Virus record (IMG/VR): IMGVR_UViG_3300038450_000036
Coordinates: 1 to 29,785 of that record
DNA from: a virus
Direction: 5' to 3' (one strand)
Length of the DNA stretch: 29,785 bases
Part shown: positions 29,682 to 29,785 of the stretch, piece after piece
Position numbering within the stretch: the first letter of the stretch is position 1
Layout: each line of letters begins with the position of its first letter
Translations under genes and position numbers: made by a program
Notes under the pieces: generated by a model
Databases searched by the model: none
What the model was told of the DNA's origin: nothing
Seen by the model: only the letters and a program-made list of their open reading frames with translations

Positions 29682-29785
29682 CAGTTGTTATCGGCCCGAT
29701 CCAACTCTAAAGTACGTGTCTTACCATCTTGCCTTGTTCCGGTTGCGGCGGTTCCTGCCGCCTCCCAGCACTCCTCGGGCCGGAT
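29681..29785 (-). CDS. C-terminal end of an upstream gene (runs off window)
   Basis: The right edge holds an open minus-strand frame of 34 codons reading IRPEECWEAAGTAATGTR then QDGKTRTLELDRADNN, ending in TGA that overlaps the next start (TGATG). The amount visible is too small to identify. A packaging gene such as the large terminase would be expected near a portal, but nothing here proves it. Confidence 0.5.
   Translation of the reverse strand: MRPEECWEAAGTAATGTRQDGKTRTLELDRADNN

Overview
The window is a gene-dense stretch of a tailed-phage genome. Every credible gene lies on the minus strand, so transcription runs from high to low coordinates. Neighbouring genes overlap or abut with TGATG, ATGA, GTGA or TAATG junctions, and no gap exceeds about 150 bases. 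Phage hallmarks are a portal protein (23064-25796), a tail-collar-domain fibre protein (3926-4528), a holin-like coiled-coil/membrane protein (4675-5025) and many homing-endonuclease-type genes. The host cannot be fixed. Moderately high GC, two promoters whose -10 box sits exactly 6 nt before an ATG (leaderless style) and HNH proteins with actinophage-like N-terminal zinc fingers make an actinobacterial host plausible, but this is inference. I saw no tRNA, rRNA, CRISPR array or insertion sequence.

Layout in transcription order. The right end holds the 3' end of an unknown gene, three head-region proteins (338, about 584 and about 356 aa; two are zinc-ribbon-rich) and the portal. A LAGLIDADG endonuclease gene sits between the portal and a calcineurin-like phosphoesterase with an N-terminal helix-turn-helix. 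Next comes a nucleotide-metabolism block (18949-20847): a dATP/dGTP-diphosphohydrolase-like protein, a MazG-like pyrophosphohydrolase, two deoxyribosyltransferase-fold proteins and a 44-aa two-helix membrane peptide. A DUF6899-like protein and small genes follow, two of the boundaries carrying HNH insertions.

From about 16.7 kb to the left end the window holds large modular proteins: a zinc-ribbon PD-(D/E)XK-like protein, a YunG-like papain-fold protein with a C2H2 finger, a CCA-adding enzyme/poly(A)-polymerase-like protein with an HD domain and an extra N-terminal module, a nucleotidyltransferase plus GNAT protein, a SWIM-finger protein, a double-psi-barrel secreted protein, and a 1249-codon ORF joining PcfJ-like, 2H-phosphoesterase, ADP-ribosyltransferase-like and zinc-ribbon modules. 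Several modules are joined at short linkers of the form [VLT]-A-[SA]-E. This suggests, but does not prove, that these are virion precursors cut by a prohead-type protease.

Eight mobile-endonuclose-type genes (six HNH including one cut by the window edge, one LAGLIDADG, one double AP2) lie in under 30 kb. Seven sit at gene boundaries with stop/start overlaps that leave the next gene's translation signal intact; one lies inside the 1249-codon ORF, whose frame stays open through it. A recurrent TAATAGA-type box just upstream of several starts that lack a Shine-Dalgarno, also found inside one HNH gene, is the most unusual regulatory signal.
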